From the NCBI GenBank assembly GCA_013400975.1, contig WBMZ01009396.1:1-64000 (forward strand): 64,000 nt of DNA, written 5' to 3'. The stretch comes from Atrichornis clamosus (lineage: Eukaryota > Chordata > Aves > Passeriformes > Menuridae). Position numbers and translations under genes: made by a program. The notes under the pieces are model-generated. The model was not told the origin of the DNA and searched no databases. It worked only from the letters and a program-made list of their open reading frames with translations. Below, piece by piece: positions 39,001 to 51,000 of the stretch (position 1 is its first letter; each line of letters starts with the position of its first letter).

Positions 39001-42000
39001 AGAGTGTGTGAAGGAGTTCTTGCCTGCTTGCTTCACAGGCTGCTGCACCATCAATGCAGGTCTCCTCCTGAGCAAGGAACTCACTTCCCAGGTTAGCTCA
39101 TGCAGGCAGCCTCTCTTCCTGATGTTTTACTGAAGAGAAGGAGGCTGGCCTACATGTGTACTGGACTGACAGGGCATGGGTTATATACAAACCAGCCTGC
39201 TTAGATCCACAAGCAGACTGCCCATTGGAAAAGCTGGTGTGATTTAGATGGTTGTTCTTGGTGGAATTTGCAAGTGTCTGATGTACCCCAGTGTGACATT
39301 TGAGGTCAGTTTTAGGCACTGTGTCATGAGCAACAGCTGTTTCTTGCTTCACCTCCCTTCCTCTACGAACGTGTTGGGAGTAAAGAGGGATGTTGAAGGA
39401 AGCATAGAATGAGTGAGCTGTGCTACACGTTCCTCCCTGTTGGAAGAGCAGAAGCCTGTTTTGACTAAGAAAAATGCTGTATTACTATCTAAGTATTGCT
39501 TTTAGAGGCTGATGGAATGACAATGCTGAGCAGCTAGCCCATGGACTCCATAAATCCTGATGGAAACTGGACTTCTTCCATACAGACTCAATGCCTCCCT
39601 TCTTTATCTCTAACAGTATCATCTTCATTACTCCATGAGTTTCCTTTTTCTTCCAGTTATGAGTTAAATTGTTCATGGCTCTACCAGTGCAACTTAGTGT
39701 GAACACAGCTTACTCTGTACCCTGTCACCAAGGCAGGGCTCCAGGCCTGGTGATGGACAGTATGGTCAAGGTTGTGTCCTTCTAATTTGACTCTCACTTT
39801 TCTCCCACAGGCATGGGTCGTGGAGAGAGCCTGTTAACCCCTACTATGTCAACACGGGCTACGCTTTGGCACCAGCCACCAGTGCCAATGACAGCGAGCA
39901 GCAGAGCATGTCCAGCGACGCCGACACCATGTCGCTGACAGACAGCAGCGTGTGAGTACCTCCGGGGGCACAGGCTCATCTTGGGGTCTTCAGCAGTGCT
40001 GCTGCTCTTGTGTTGCTCTGGGGGAGGCTTTGCCACAGCTGGGGTTGGGGGCAGTGTCTGAATAGACCACGGTCATGACCATTCTCTCTTTTCAGTTGTT
40101 TAGTCACTGTGCAGGCTACTCAACCTTGCCAGTCTTGGGAACATTTGTGAAATAAAATACTTTGAGTGAATTAAAATTAATGGTGCTCAGTCAGAGTTTC
40201 TACAATGTTTCTTAAGCCAGGTGCAAGAAGAATTGGCAATGTTGGGTGGCTTTGTAGTAAATGGTTAGAGATGCGTTATCTTCTGAATGTCAGACAGAGC
40301 TTTTTACTTACCTGGGTACTTCTCTTGAGGTTTTATGCTGCCAGGCTCACAGAATCACAGAATGGTTCAGGTTGGAAGAGACCACAGTGGGTCATCTGGT
40401 CCAACCTCCCTGCTCAAGCAGGGTCATCCCAGAGCACATTTCACAGAATTGTATCCAGATGGTTCTGGAATGTCTTCAGTGAGGGAGACTCCACAGCCTC
40501 TCTGAACAATCTGTTCAGTGCTTGGTCACTGCACAGGAAAGAAGTTCTTCCTCATGTCCAAGTGAAACTTCCTGTGCATCACTGTCTGCCCATTGCCTCT
40601 TCTCCCATTGCTGGGCACCACAGAGCAGAGCCTGCTCCATCCTCTGACCCCTCCTTGCAGACACTGATGGACATGGATGAGGTCCCCTCTCAGCCGTCTC
40701 TCCGCAAGGCTGAACTGCCCCAGCTCCCTCTGCCTTTCCTCATAAGGGAGATGCTCCAGTCCCTTCATCATCTTTGTTGCCCTCCACTAGACCTGCTCCA
40801 GGAGCTCTGTGTCTCTCTTGTCCTGAGGAGCCCTGAGCTGGGCACAGCACTCCAGATGGAGCAACTCTGCACCGTCTGCGAGGGCTTTTCAGTAGGATTG
40901 GTGACTGAGCAGTTCTAGTTTGTTTGGTGACCACTACAACACAACTTGTGCCAATAAGCCCCAGCCAAATCTTTTGTGCTTTTTTCCCATTCTGCCCCTC
41001 ATGACAGCACCCTGTGTACCTCACCCACGAGATGCCTTCCTTAAAGATGATCTGCAAAGGAAGAAAAAAGGGGTTATGAGATTTTGTTGTGACTACATCT
41101 CTGTGATAGTAAAAAAAAGATTTGGGGGAAAGTATTCACTGTTTGGTCTGTTTTTTAGTAGTGCAAATGCAAAATGTCTTTCTGTAGAGTAGAAACCCTT
41201 TGATTCTTCAGGAGAGAGATGACAGGTTTACAGAATTAGGAGAGGATTTTATTAATGGCAGTGCTGTAAACACAGAGTCCTCCAAGAGGCTCGCTTAGTG
41301 TCACTGTGAATGTCAGGAGCTGTCAGACCTTGTTGGAGAAACTTTCCAGCCTGTGCCATGGATGCTGTTAATGGGTTCTGCCACAGTTCCCCATCTGCCC
41401 TCAGTTCCTACACTGAGATGCTGCGTGTGCGATGTGGTCAGGGGGTTTCTGTGTCTGTGGTGGTCTCCCTGCCTGAGCCAGCAGCGTGCTCATCAGAGAC
41501 TTGGGGCCGTGTAGGAGCAGCTGTGAGTCCCTTCTGCACCCTGACACCAGCTCCTTGCACATTATCCACATCATGCTGTAAAATGGAGGAGGCAGACCTT
41601 GGCCAAAGGGGCCTGGGAGGAGGAAGATGCCCCCGGGACAGAACGCTGTAGATGACTGCTAATTAAAGGCTCCATTTGATACAAATCCAGCTGCTCTGCC
41701 ACATCCTTCTGCAATTCTTCATATTCATCAATTTATATGGAGGAGTGCTCTGAAGCTAGCAGAGAGTCGTGTAACTTCTTGTTATCAGGAGAGACAGATG
41801 TAAGAACTCTTCAAAATTAATTAGCTTTTAGCACTTCCTTTCCCACTGGTCCAGCAGGCTCCTGGGGCTGCATTCACAGTTATACCTGCAAGAAGTTGTG
41901 ATCATTTATGCCAGAGTTCTTCACCCTCCTAATTTTTATTTCAGTAGCCATAGTTTGTTTCTTTCACAGTCAGAATAATTTCTTACTGGCCATCCTATGC

Positions 42001-45000
42001 TCCTTTTTGCTTTAGGCATTTTATCCCTCCTATGCCCACCATTGGCTGCTTCTAAGACATTAATTACCATGAGTACGTGCACTGCCTTCTGCTAATAACT
42101 AACCCAATCCTAGTGGTTCATTTTAAGTAAGTTTCAAACTTCATAAGGGTAAACTTTTCTTTCTATGCATCTCAAACTGGATGCATGCAGAATCCCAAAT
42201 TGGGATTCTGGGTGTACAGCCTTGACCTTTAGCTTACACAGACTCTGTCTGTTTTGAGCACTTGCTCTTCATTACATGCTTTAAAACTCCAGTACCAGAT
42301 TTTACTCAGTTTTTACATGGCATTACTGAACCTGTCTGCCTTCTGACTTTCAAAGGAATTTTTTCAGAATTGCTCAAGGCTGCAAAAATGAAGAACAACC
42401 AGATGAAGTTAAAGAAGGAACTCCTGCTGCTTGACAAGACTTACATGTCTCAGTGCTTTGAATTTAGGCCTCCTCTGAGGAAAATGGCAATAAAAGCCTC
42501 GTGTGCTGATGAGCGAGGTTCTTCTCTCTGTGTGCTGTTTACTTACAGCAGTCATGCTCAATAATGAAGAAATCTGGCTGCTGCTCCAAGGCAGCACGTG
42601 AACAGGGTGTGATCCCAAAGCAGAAGCCTCCATCGGGACCCTCCATCATAGGAGAATGTGTCCGGACAATCAGGATGCACACATTGGCTATTTCAGGAAC
42701 ACTAATAAACTGGGAGAGCAAGGCTCTTCAGTGCTGGACAGCTCAGGCAGGTGCAGAGCGTTTGCAGTGCTCTGATGCACCAGCTCCCTTCCAAGCTTTG
42801 ATGTTGGATTGATCATGGCAACAGGGGGTTTGGAAGTGGCTGCCTGCGAAGCCTATAGCAGAGACCTGGGCAATGCTCTGCCTGTCTGGCTTCCTGAGCT
42901 GGGGTAATTTTTTGGGAGCAGCCAGCTCACCAAAGGGGTTTTAAAACTGTTATACCAGCTACAAGCACACTTACCTAAAAGATCGGCCTTGAACAGGATG
43001 TCTTTCCAAGCACTGGTAAATATTATTGTAATGGGTTGAATTTATATAACAAGTATGTTATCAGTCCCTGTTGTTGGAGTAGTTTGCTTTCTGAGTGGCT
43101 TAAAAAACATTGCTCTTAAATGCCTGCGCTCTGCTGATTAGTTTTCAGTCTTCCTGTGTCATAGGAATTCCTCTGCCCTTGTAGGCAAAACAGCTGTGGT
43201 CCTCTCTGCTGAAACCTGTTTTTATAATCAGCAGGGCAGCTGTGTTGTTTTAGCTGCTCTGTGTGGAGGCAAGGTCTGGGGAGGACACGGTGAGAGGCTC
43301 CGGCGAGCTCTGGCCCAGCAGTGTTGCAGCCGCAGGTGGGGCCGAGTCGCTCGGCGCTGGTGTTCAGTGAAGGGTCAGTGGTGAGTCGGGGATTTGGGGC
43401 TCTGCCTCCCCCAGGGGCTGCTAGGAGCCTGCCCCAGGCTTGCAGCAGCATTTCCAGTGCAGTCCTAAGCAGCTCTTGCTGTCTCAGATAACCCTTCACG
43501 GGGATAGCATCTTCCCCAAGTGGAGGAGGCAGGTCTGTGGATGGGAGGGGTTGTCACAACAGAGATGCTTGAGGCAAGTTAAGGCAACTGTAGGTAGGAA
43601 GGCAACAGACAGCAGCTGAAACCATTAAATCACCATGTGATGTTCCAATTCAGATGCAGAAACACATTAGGTCCATATCTATCTTGATTTCTGCAAGAGC
43701 TTACATGGTTAAACAAGAGGTAATGTCTCCTCTTTAGCCCAGTGTTGTGCTCCAGTTGAACAATACTCCCTCCTCTGTGTCTTATCATGTGTCCTGCCTT
43801 ATCTTAGTTGGGAGACAGCTTTGCCTTCCCTCAGGCACTTGGGAAGCCCTTGGTGCCTGGGAGCTTGGCCAGAGGGATGCTTCTTCTTCCCCAGTTCCAG
43901 TCAAACTTGTTCCAGAGTAGGGATGGCCATTCCCCACAACAACAGGGTTTAGGACAGTGGTTATTCCTTCAAAAAGTCTTACAGATTAAGTGCTATTCCT
44001 TGGATGGCTGGCCTTTGACCAAAATGCCTGGTGACTTTCCCATTATGCTTCTTTATGTGAGAAAGGTCTCTTGTGACAGAGACTTGGTGCTTTGATAAGA
44101 GTAGTTGGTAGAAAATACCGGTTTGGCTATGGATTTGATTCCTGTGTTTCCTATGGCCAGTGATACAGAATTTCCCTGAGTTCTGCCATATCTAAACAAG
44201 TTTAGCAGCTTTTTAATTTAAAGATCCCAAAGGATTATTTCCAATGTGTTAGACATAATGGTTGGCTTTGGAGGCTGTCTACAGAAGAGCAAAGACAGCT
44301 CTTGTTGGAATAGTCCAACTGCAGCACCACAGCCAAACCTCTGCTCACCAGAGGCTTTTGAAGGTCAGTTTGGAGAGGGGAGGAAGCCTCCACATTTCCC
44401 CAACAGTGAACTCATTGCATTAGCATTAACTAAATGATAGAAATACTCTTCTTCCCTCATTGCATTTCAGCGCTGAGCTTTCTGGTACTAAAGAAAGTCA
44501 TGTGATGAAACAAGGAAAAACAGTTTGGGAAAGTTTTATTTTAAAAGTAGATGTGCTGTAAAAGTTTTGATTCTCTTTTTTAATATTTTTTTTTCTCTAT
44601 CTATTGAAAATATCTCAAAGCAAGCTACCTGACAAAAGGAAAACAAAAGTATGGTATTGGTTTTCCTTGCTTTCCCCCCATCTATTGAATAAGGTTTTGT
44701 TGGGATAAAATTAAAGTGCTTATCTTTGAATTTGCTTCCTCTGGTTGAGTTGGCACAGTACATTGAACGAAGGAATGTTCCAAGTTCAGAGGTGGCATTG
44801 GGGAATCTAGTTAAAATGACATCAAAGGCAGCACAGCGGGGCTGAACATGTGTTTGAAGCCGGATAGATTAGAGGCCATTATCAGCCTTTCGCTACTGTG
44901 CTGGGAACAAAAGTCGCTCTTTCCGCTGGGACTGCTGCTGGGGAGAATTAAAAAAAAAAGAGAGAGAGAGAGAAAGAAAGAAAAATTGCACTTTCTAACA

Positions 45001-48000
45001 TAATGCCGCTTTCCCGGCGAATGGCCTGTGGCTTTAGCGTGCAAGTTGTGTTCTGGCACCCGGGTTTTGTGCACTGGTTAAGCTGAAATGTCTATTGATG
45101 CCGACCAGCAATGGCCAAAATAATCCCGTGGGTTTTTATTTTTTCCTCTAAAAACTTCCAGTTGTTTTGTTGCCATCCAATCTAGAAAAGGCCACGGTGC
45201 AATTTGATGAAATTCCTTAACCGTTGTGGCTGAAGTTCAAATGGGGGTTCTTCATTAAGGAAAATTAAGCTGCCTAATGAAGACTGTTGTGATCACTGTA
45301 CAGCAACGTGTGGGGAAGTTGTCCTGCTCCTGAGCCATGTCACTGCAGACACAGCAGAGCTGATGCTCCCAACACACTCTTCCTCCTTCCACGTTACCTG
45401 CAGCCACCAGCCAGAGCTGTAATTAGTCTGGCTCATTTTCCGCTCCCTCATTTGTCTTCCTACTAAAAAGCACCTGTCATTAATCACAGGTTTTGTTTAA
45501 TTTTATTTTAATGGTGTTTCATTTTGAATGCCTGGGTTACTGCATGAAATTACGTCCTTCTCATGTAGTTTGGTGGTGATTCTGTCCACACCCACATTTC
45601 CAGGGAGCCAGCAGGGCAGCCAGCGTGATGGGAATGAGAATGAAAGCTGATGGTGGCCATGCTCACACAGGCTGGTGCTTGAAACTCAGGAGGTTTGCCA
45701 GCAAAAGGCCGCAGTAAATTGTGTTTCTCTTGCCAAATGGCATCTTGACTTTAAAAATCTGCGGATGAAACTGGTTTATGTTCTGGAGAAGCAGCTGGGG
45801 AGGGGAGTAGGTGCTAAGGACATTTGGCTCATGCAAACATCTCATGTTGGGAGATGTGTCAGGGCTGGCTCATTTGCACGGCTCAGAGGGATGAGGGGTT
45901 GGCAGGACATGTGCATGGAAGTTACTTGGTAGTTGGGACAAAGCAAATCCCCCCCCTTATTTCCAGCCACCTCTGTGGCATTGCCTCTTCCAAGCATTTA
46001 CCTCTACAAAATCAGGGAAATGAGTTAAGTAAAAAAGCTCCAAATTGCCAAGCTCCAGGCTGGCATTTGTTTTTGCATTTGTTGATTTTCCCCAAATAAC
46101 CCAGTGTCACCAGGAGGTGGGTCTGTGTCCTTTCATAACTGGACTCCACTCACTCACCTTCCCCTCTTCCCTGGATGTGAGCAGAGTGGTGGCAATGGTG
46201 AGAACAAAAGTACATTTCCTTTCTTCACCTGAAGTCACACTCATCCAGTGATGCTTTGCCATTTGGGATGCTTCAGTGAAGCCTGGTGCCTCTGTCCCAC
46301 TGCCCCCTGTGCACCCTGGGTCACGGCAGAGGCACATACCCAGCTCCTGGTCTGGCAGGACCAAGGATCGTGGCCACCTTCCTCTGCAGAGACCTCTGTC
46401 ACCATCTCTTTCAGCACGGGCACAAAGCCAAGCAGAGTTGGTTCAGTTGGATGTCACTGCCCATGGCATCCCTTCCTAACCTTATCCAGCCTCTTCTGAG
46501 GAGGGACTGGTTCTTCCCTACAGTGACTCCAGTATCAAGCCTGTAGTCTCAGACTGAGCTAGAGATCGCCTGGGGAGCAGTGGAGCCTGTAGCCCTTGGC
46601 TTTGATAATTCACTTGAGAAGCTGTCACGCTCTCTTAAAAATATATACCTTGTTCCCTGACCGAGTTCGCCTTGGAGTAGATGCTCACTGAACTCCCACT
46701 CCTCCTTCTCCCCCCTCTCCTCGCCTGCCCTGTGGTTTAATGTGTACATTACAGGCTCTTTATAGAAAGCAACCAACTATAAAAGGTACCAGGATGCAGT
46801 CCAAGTCCTCCTCCCTGCCCTCTGCCTTGGGCAGCAGTCGCAGGAGCCCTGCGTCGCTCTGCTCCCGGTGGATGCCGTGTAAGTCCATCCCTCCAGCCCC
46901 CATGCCAGAGATTTTTTGGTGCAGGAACCTGGGCAAGCACCATTCCCTCCATAGATCTCCCTTGCTCTAGGCATGCAAAGCTTTCCTCAAACACAAAGGG
47001 GTTTCCTACCTGCCCCTCTGTGTCAGCAAGGCTTAAGTGAACACAAGGTGTCAGAGAAAGGCACTAAAGCAGGGCATGTTGTTGTTTTATTCCGGCAGAG
47101 ATGGGATCCCACCGTACAGACTCCGCAAGCAGCATCGCAGAGAGATGCAAGAAAGTGCCAAAGCAAATGGACGCGTGCCACTACCTCACATTCCTGTAAG
47201 TAGCACTATCTCCTTCCCAGGGGTAAATATGCAAAATATGTGAGATCTCTAGCAGACAGTGGCTCTGCTTGTGCTCGAGTTTAATCCTCCTTAGCACTGT
47301 ATTCGCTTGGGGATGCTGTAAGATGGACATAAACTGTGCTGAGAAAGGGCTTGGGAGCCTTCTGCCAAACCCACCATCCAGGGCTGCCCAAAACACAGAA
47401 TTTTTCTTAACCCTTTGGTCAGTAGCTGATTGTTTCTCCTGGATGAGGATGGAGGCACTGGCTGGCATTTATCTGCAAGCAGTTACATGCCCTCAGGTGA
47501 GCTGGAGGTGTTTGTGGAAGGTGTAGGAGGCTGTTGGACATGGAGGCTGATGTAGCCATCCTGGGGAGAAATGCAACAGCCCCCAGCAGCATTTCTGCAC
47601 TGGGCAGCCAAAGAGTGCTGGAACCTGTTCTCAAGGACTCAGCAAAGCTCACCTGGGGACACGAGGCAGGAAAATAAAAAAGGTGCAGGTGTAAGTATTT
47701 CATTTGTCTGACACTGTCTCCTTGGTGGCTCCAGGTAAGCAAACAGCTTTTGGAAGATGAGTGTGACTGCTAGGGCTCTGCATCACCATCTGCAGCTCTG
47801 CTTATTATTGTTTTCTTTTTGAGAGAACTTACAGGTGACATTTAATACCTAGTAAGGAATAAAGGTGCTTCTTTCCCCTTTGGACAGCTGGACTCCAGCA
47901 CAAATCAAATAGGGGAAAAAAAAGCCTTCATCTGCTTTTTCCAGAAGTGCCTTCAAACTTGACGCAGCTGTTCTCATCCAGCCTGCTCAGAGCAGCACAA

Positions 48001-51000
48001 TGCCAGCAGAAATACACCCTTGTTTTAATCTGATTTTAAAAAAACCCCCACACCAAAACCCACTCTTTGTTTTGCCTTTTAAATTAGATTATTTTCCTTA
48101 GATTTAAGAGGGTCTCCTGTGCTTTGATCACTGGGTTGACAATAAAAGCCCTGGCTGTGGACACTCATAGCCATCCTTGCTCAGTCACCTCTCTTTTCAC
48201 ACAGTTGCTTTCACAGTGTGGTTGCTGTTGAAAAGGCTGGCTGGGTGCCTTTTTATTTCACTTGATGCCGTTTTTACTGTAAGCATGGCTTTGTTAGAGT
48301 TGAAGTTTGAAAGCTTGGCCTTTATTTTTTGTTGTTATTGTTGTTGCTGTTCCCCAGCAGTGGGAACTACTGAGTGAATATTCTCTGACTTCAAAGCTTG
48401 TCAGTGGCTTTACCTTTTGGATAAAAATAATAGTGGCTTTCTGTTGATGGTGTGCGCTGGCAATGCCTCGATGAACTGCAGGTTATAAACTCAGAGTATG
48501 GAGCATTAAATATGTATAGTGAGCTCTACTTTAACGAACTTCCATCTGCCAAACATTTCTTTTGTTGAACTGAATAAGTGTCATTCCAGCAGCAGTTCCT
48601 TGCTGGCTAATTAGTTTTACTTAGCATTAAATTTGATCGACCTTTTTGGAAACCAGTTTAGAAAGTGGGGGGGTAAAAACAAGGTTTAAATTGGCCACCT
48701 GCTGCTTATAAATTTTTATATTATCCTACTTATCTACACAGTCTTTTAGAATTACATATTCGTCCTAAACTACACACAGATGCTTCACAAGGATTTTTTT
48801 GTGAAACATCCACTGTTCCCATTAGGTTCTGCACTGTAATTTTAAGTCCCAGGGAAAAAGGCATCTTGACACATATTTATATGGGAGCGGAGGACTGAGA
48901 AGTCGAGTTAGTTCTAGTCTTTCTCCAGGGAATAAAAGTTTAGTTCAGACACTCTGGCACCTCCTGCCAGCCAATTACTGACACAGAATTGGCATCGACT
49001 TCAGAGAGGCACTGCTCTGCTCTTGCTTATCAATCAGCCAAGAAAGGAGAAGGTAATTAGACAATGTGTTTTGACAACATCAGTGTGAAATGTTATAAAG
49101 TTAATCTTTAAAATTCACCTCTAACTGCACACTTAGTGAATTAAACAGCCCCAATTAGCAAGGAGCCATGCAAATGTTTCTTCCAATGTTGCTTTCTGAA
49201 GCTGGTGGTTGGGCTATCCTGCAGCCCGTGGCTAAAGCAGGCAGGACCCAGGGTGAGCTGCTTCCCAACGTGTGGCAGTGATGAAATCCCAACCTTTGAG
49301 TGAAGGTCCTTATGGACTCCTATCTCTGCCGTGTAGCCAGAGTCCACGCTGATAGTGCCTGTAGAATGCATGGCATATTTTCCTACTGATAATAGGGAGC
49401 CTCCTACTTCCGAAAGTCATTTCAGAAGTCCTTTACAGATCTTAGCGTTCCCTGACAAATGAGTTATGGGGCTATTATGCAAAATTCTGAAAGGACTTAT
49501 ATTGTTTTTAATAGCAGCACTTGTAGTTAGGTCCAGAAGCTATAAACTGCAGTGATTACATGTTGAGAGGAGGCTGCCCGCTGGTCCCAGCAGCCGTGCT
49601 GCCTCCAAACAGCGACGGCGTGTGCTGGCTGTGTAGGACACCCTGCTTTGCAGCAGGAGATGGTGTGTGGATGGCTCTGATCTGCATCTTCCACACTGAG
49701 CAGCTCACATCTTCCACACTTACCAAGTCACCAGTGCTCCAAGTTTGGAAAAGTTGTGTTCTGTGAAGTGGCGCTCTGCCCAGGAATGCAGTGGGTGAGG
49801 ATCTCCAGCAAGCAGCGAGACCTCTGGTTTGTGCCTCTGGCAGGAACACATTGCACAGAGAGTGAGTGTTGCTTTCATGTGGTTTTCCATCTGTCTTGGA
49901 TTTTAGCAGTCTTGGAGCACCAAGGAAGGAAAGAGCAAGCAAGTTCCCAAAGAAAGGGAAAAGGCCCAGAGAATGCAGGGCTGTACCTGACTTTGACATT
50001 CATCCATTTTTAGGACAGGACGGGAGATTCTCTTTCTCACAGCAAATTCAGAAAAATCCAACCTCAAGCATTAAGACTTGAGATTTGGTTGGTGTGTTTG
50101 ACTGCATAAAGAAGCCATTTTGTGATGCTCTTGCTGTAGCTTGATCATCAGGCTGGAGCTCTCCTGTCCTGCCCCACAATCAAGGATGCTGCGAGGTGGC
50201 TTCCGTGGTGTTCCTGAGTGGAACAGAAGGGTGTGAGCGACCACTGTGCTGTGCTGTACAAGTGAGGAGGGCACAGAAGGAGCCTGGTCTTGTGCTGCCT
50301 GGGTAGCTACAGCTAAATGAGCTTTCTGCTCCTATGAGTTGGGAACCTGCTCAGAATTCCCGTCGGCTGTTTTATGCCATTTGCCTCAGAGGCCTTGCAG
50401 CAGCAGGACTCCTTGCTAATCCCTGAATGCTGCTAAAGTGGATGCTGAAATCCAGCTATCCGTGAGCTCTGCCACAAATGTTTCTGGTATGGAAACACCA
50501 TTTATCCGTTAAAAATTTATGTCCCAGAGGAATGCATTAATCTAAGAAACATGGAGGTTCAGAAGTTCCTTTCTCTTGGCTTCTCTAGCCTGTCATCTTC
50601 CTTTCATTTCCAAGATTGACTTCTGATCTAACAACAACCCCTCAGGCATCACGGAGGCATCAAACCTCCTGTAGAAGGGGGAGATTTACCAGCACAGAAT
50701 TCTTTGGCCCAGTCAGATCTGTCAGAAACAGTTCATCCCAAACCAAGGATCCCTGGAGCTGATTAGGGAACTTCTATCCAGTGTAATGTTGAAAAACTTC
50801 CTGTTTTATCTCTGAGGCTGAATCTTCCCAAGGGGAACCTTCAAACTGCAGTGAGATTCTTCTCTTTCAGCCTTTTCACATACAGATCATGGCAAAACCA
50901 CACATTTGAGATGTGTTCTGATTTGCAACTTGGTCCTTAAACCTCTGTTTCTCAGGGAAGGTGAAATGCATCAAAACCCAGGACCTGCATCTACCTCATG

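Larger units (their letters stand above)
2716..39810 (+). other. AXIN1: Intron 2 (37.1 kb)
   Basis: This is the largest intron and separates the RGS exon from the rest of the gene. It begins GTAGGTGAGC and ends TTCTCCCACAG. I found no gene in it on either strand: open frames such as 2692-3339 (-), 5412-6014 (-), 20387-21286 (+) and 31273-31878 (-) have no recognisable domain, compositional bias typical of coding sequence or supporting splice context. It contains CR1 fragments near 7545 and 10362, a (TTG)n run, a poly-T tract with one undetermined base at 18076, a 33-bp tandem duplication at 19712, adjoining inverted repeats at 19935 and CpG-enriched patches near 5.5, 13.4 and 31.4 kb. The rest shows no structure I can name. 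First large introns of this kind often hold enhancers, but none can be claimed from sequence. Confidence 0.9.
39952..47098 (+). other. AXIN1: Intron 3 (7.1 kb)
   Basis: Runs from GTGAGT to ATTCCGGCAG. It holds one antisense CR1 copy near its 5' end, a perfect 11-bp-arm inverted repeat at 42188, a CpG patch at about 43288-43388 and a polypurine tract at 44950. A pyrimidine-rich stretch near 46680-46735 is also visible. No gene was recognised; the 237-codon open frame at 40205-40918 is CR1 sequence read on the wrong strand. Confidence 0.9.

Noticed and set aside
40205..40918. 237-codon + strand open frame
   Set aside because: Most of it is the antisense strand of a CR1 3' region, which is not coding in this direction.
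48120..48135. TCF/LEF-type CTTTGAT sites (here and near 19184, 44092, 46600, 53590)
   Set aside because: A 7-base motif is expected about eight times by chance in 64 kb on two strands, and the sites are not clustered.
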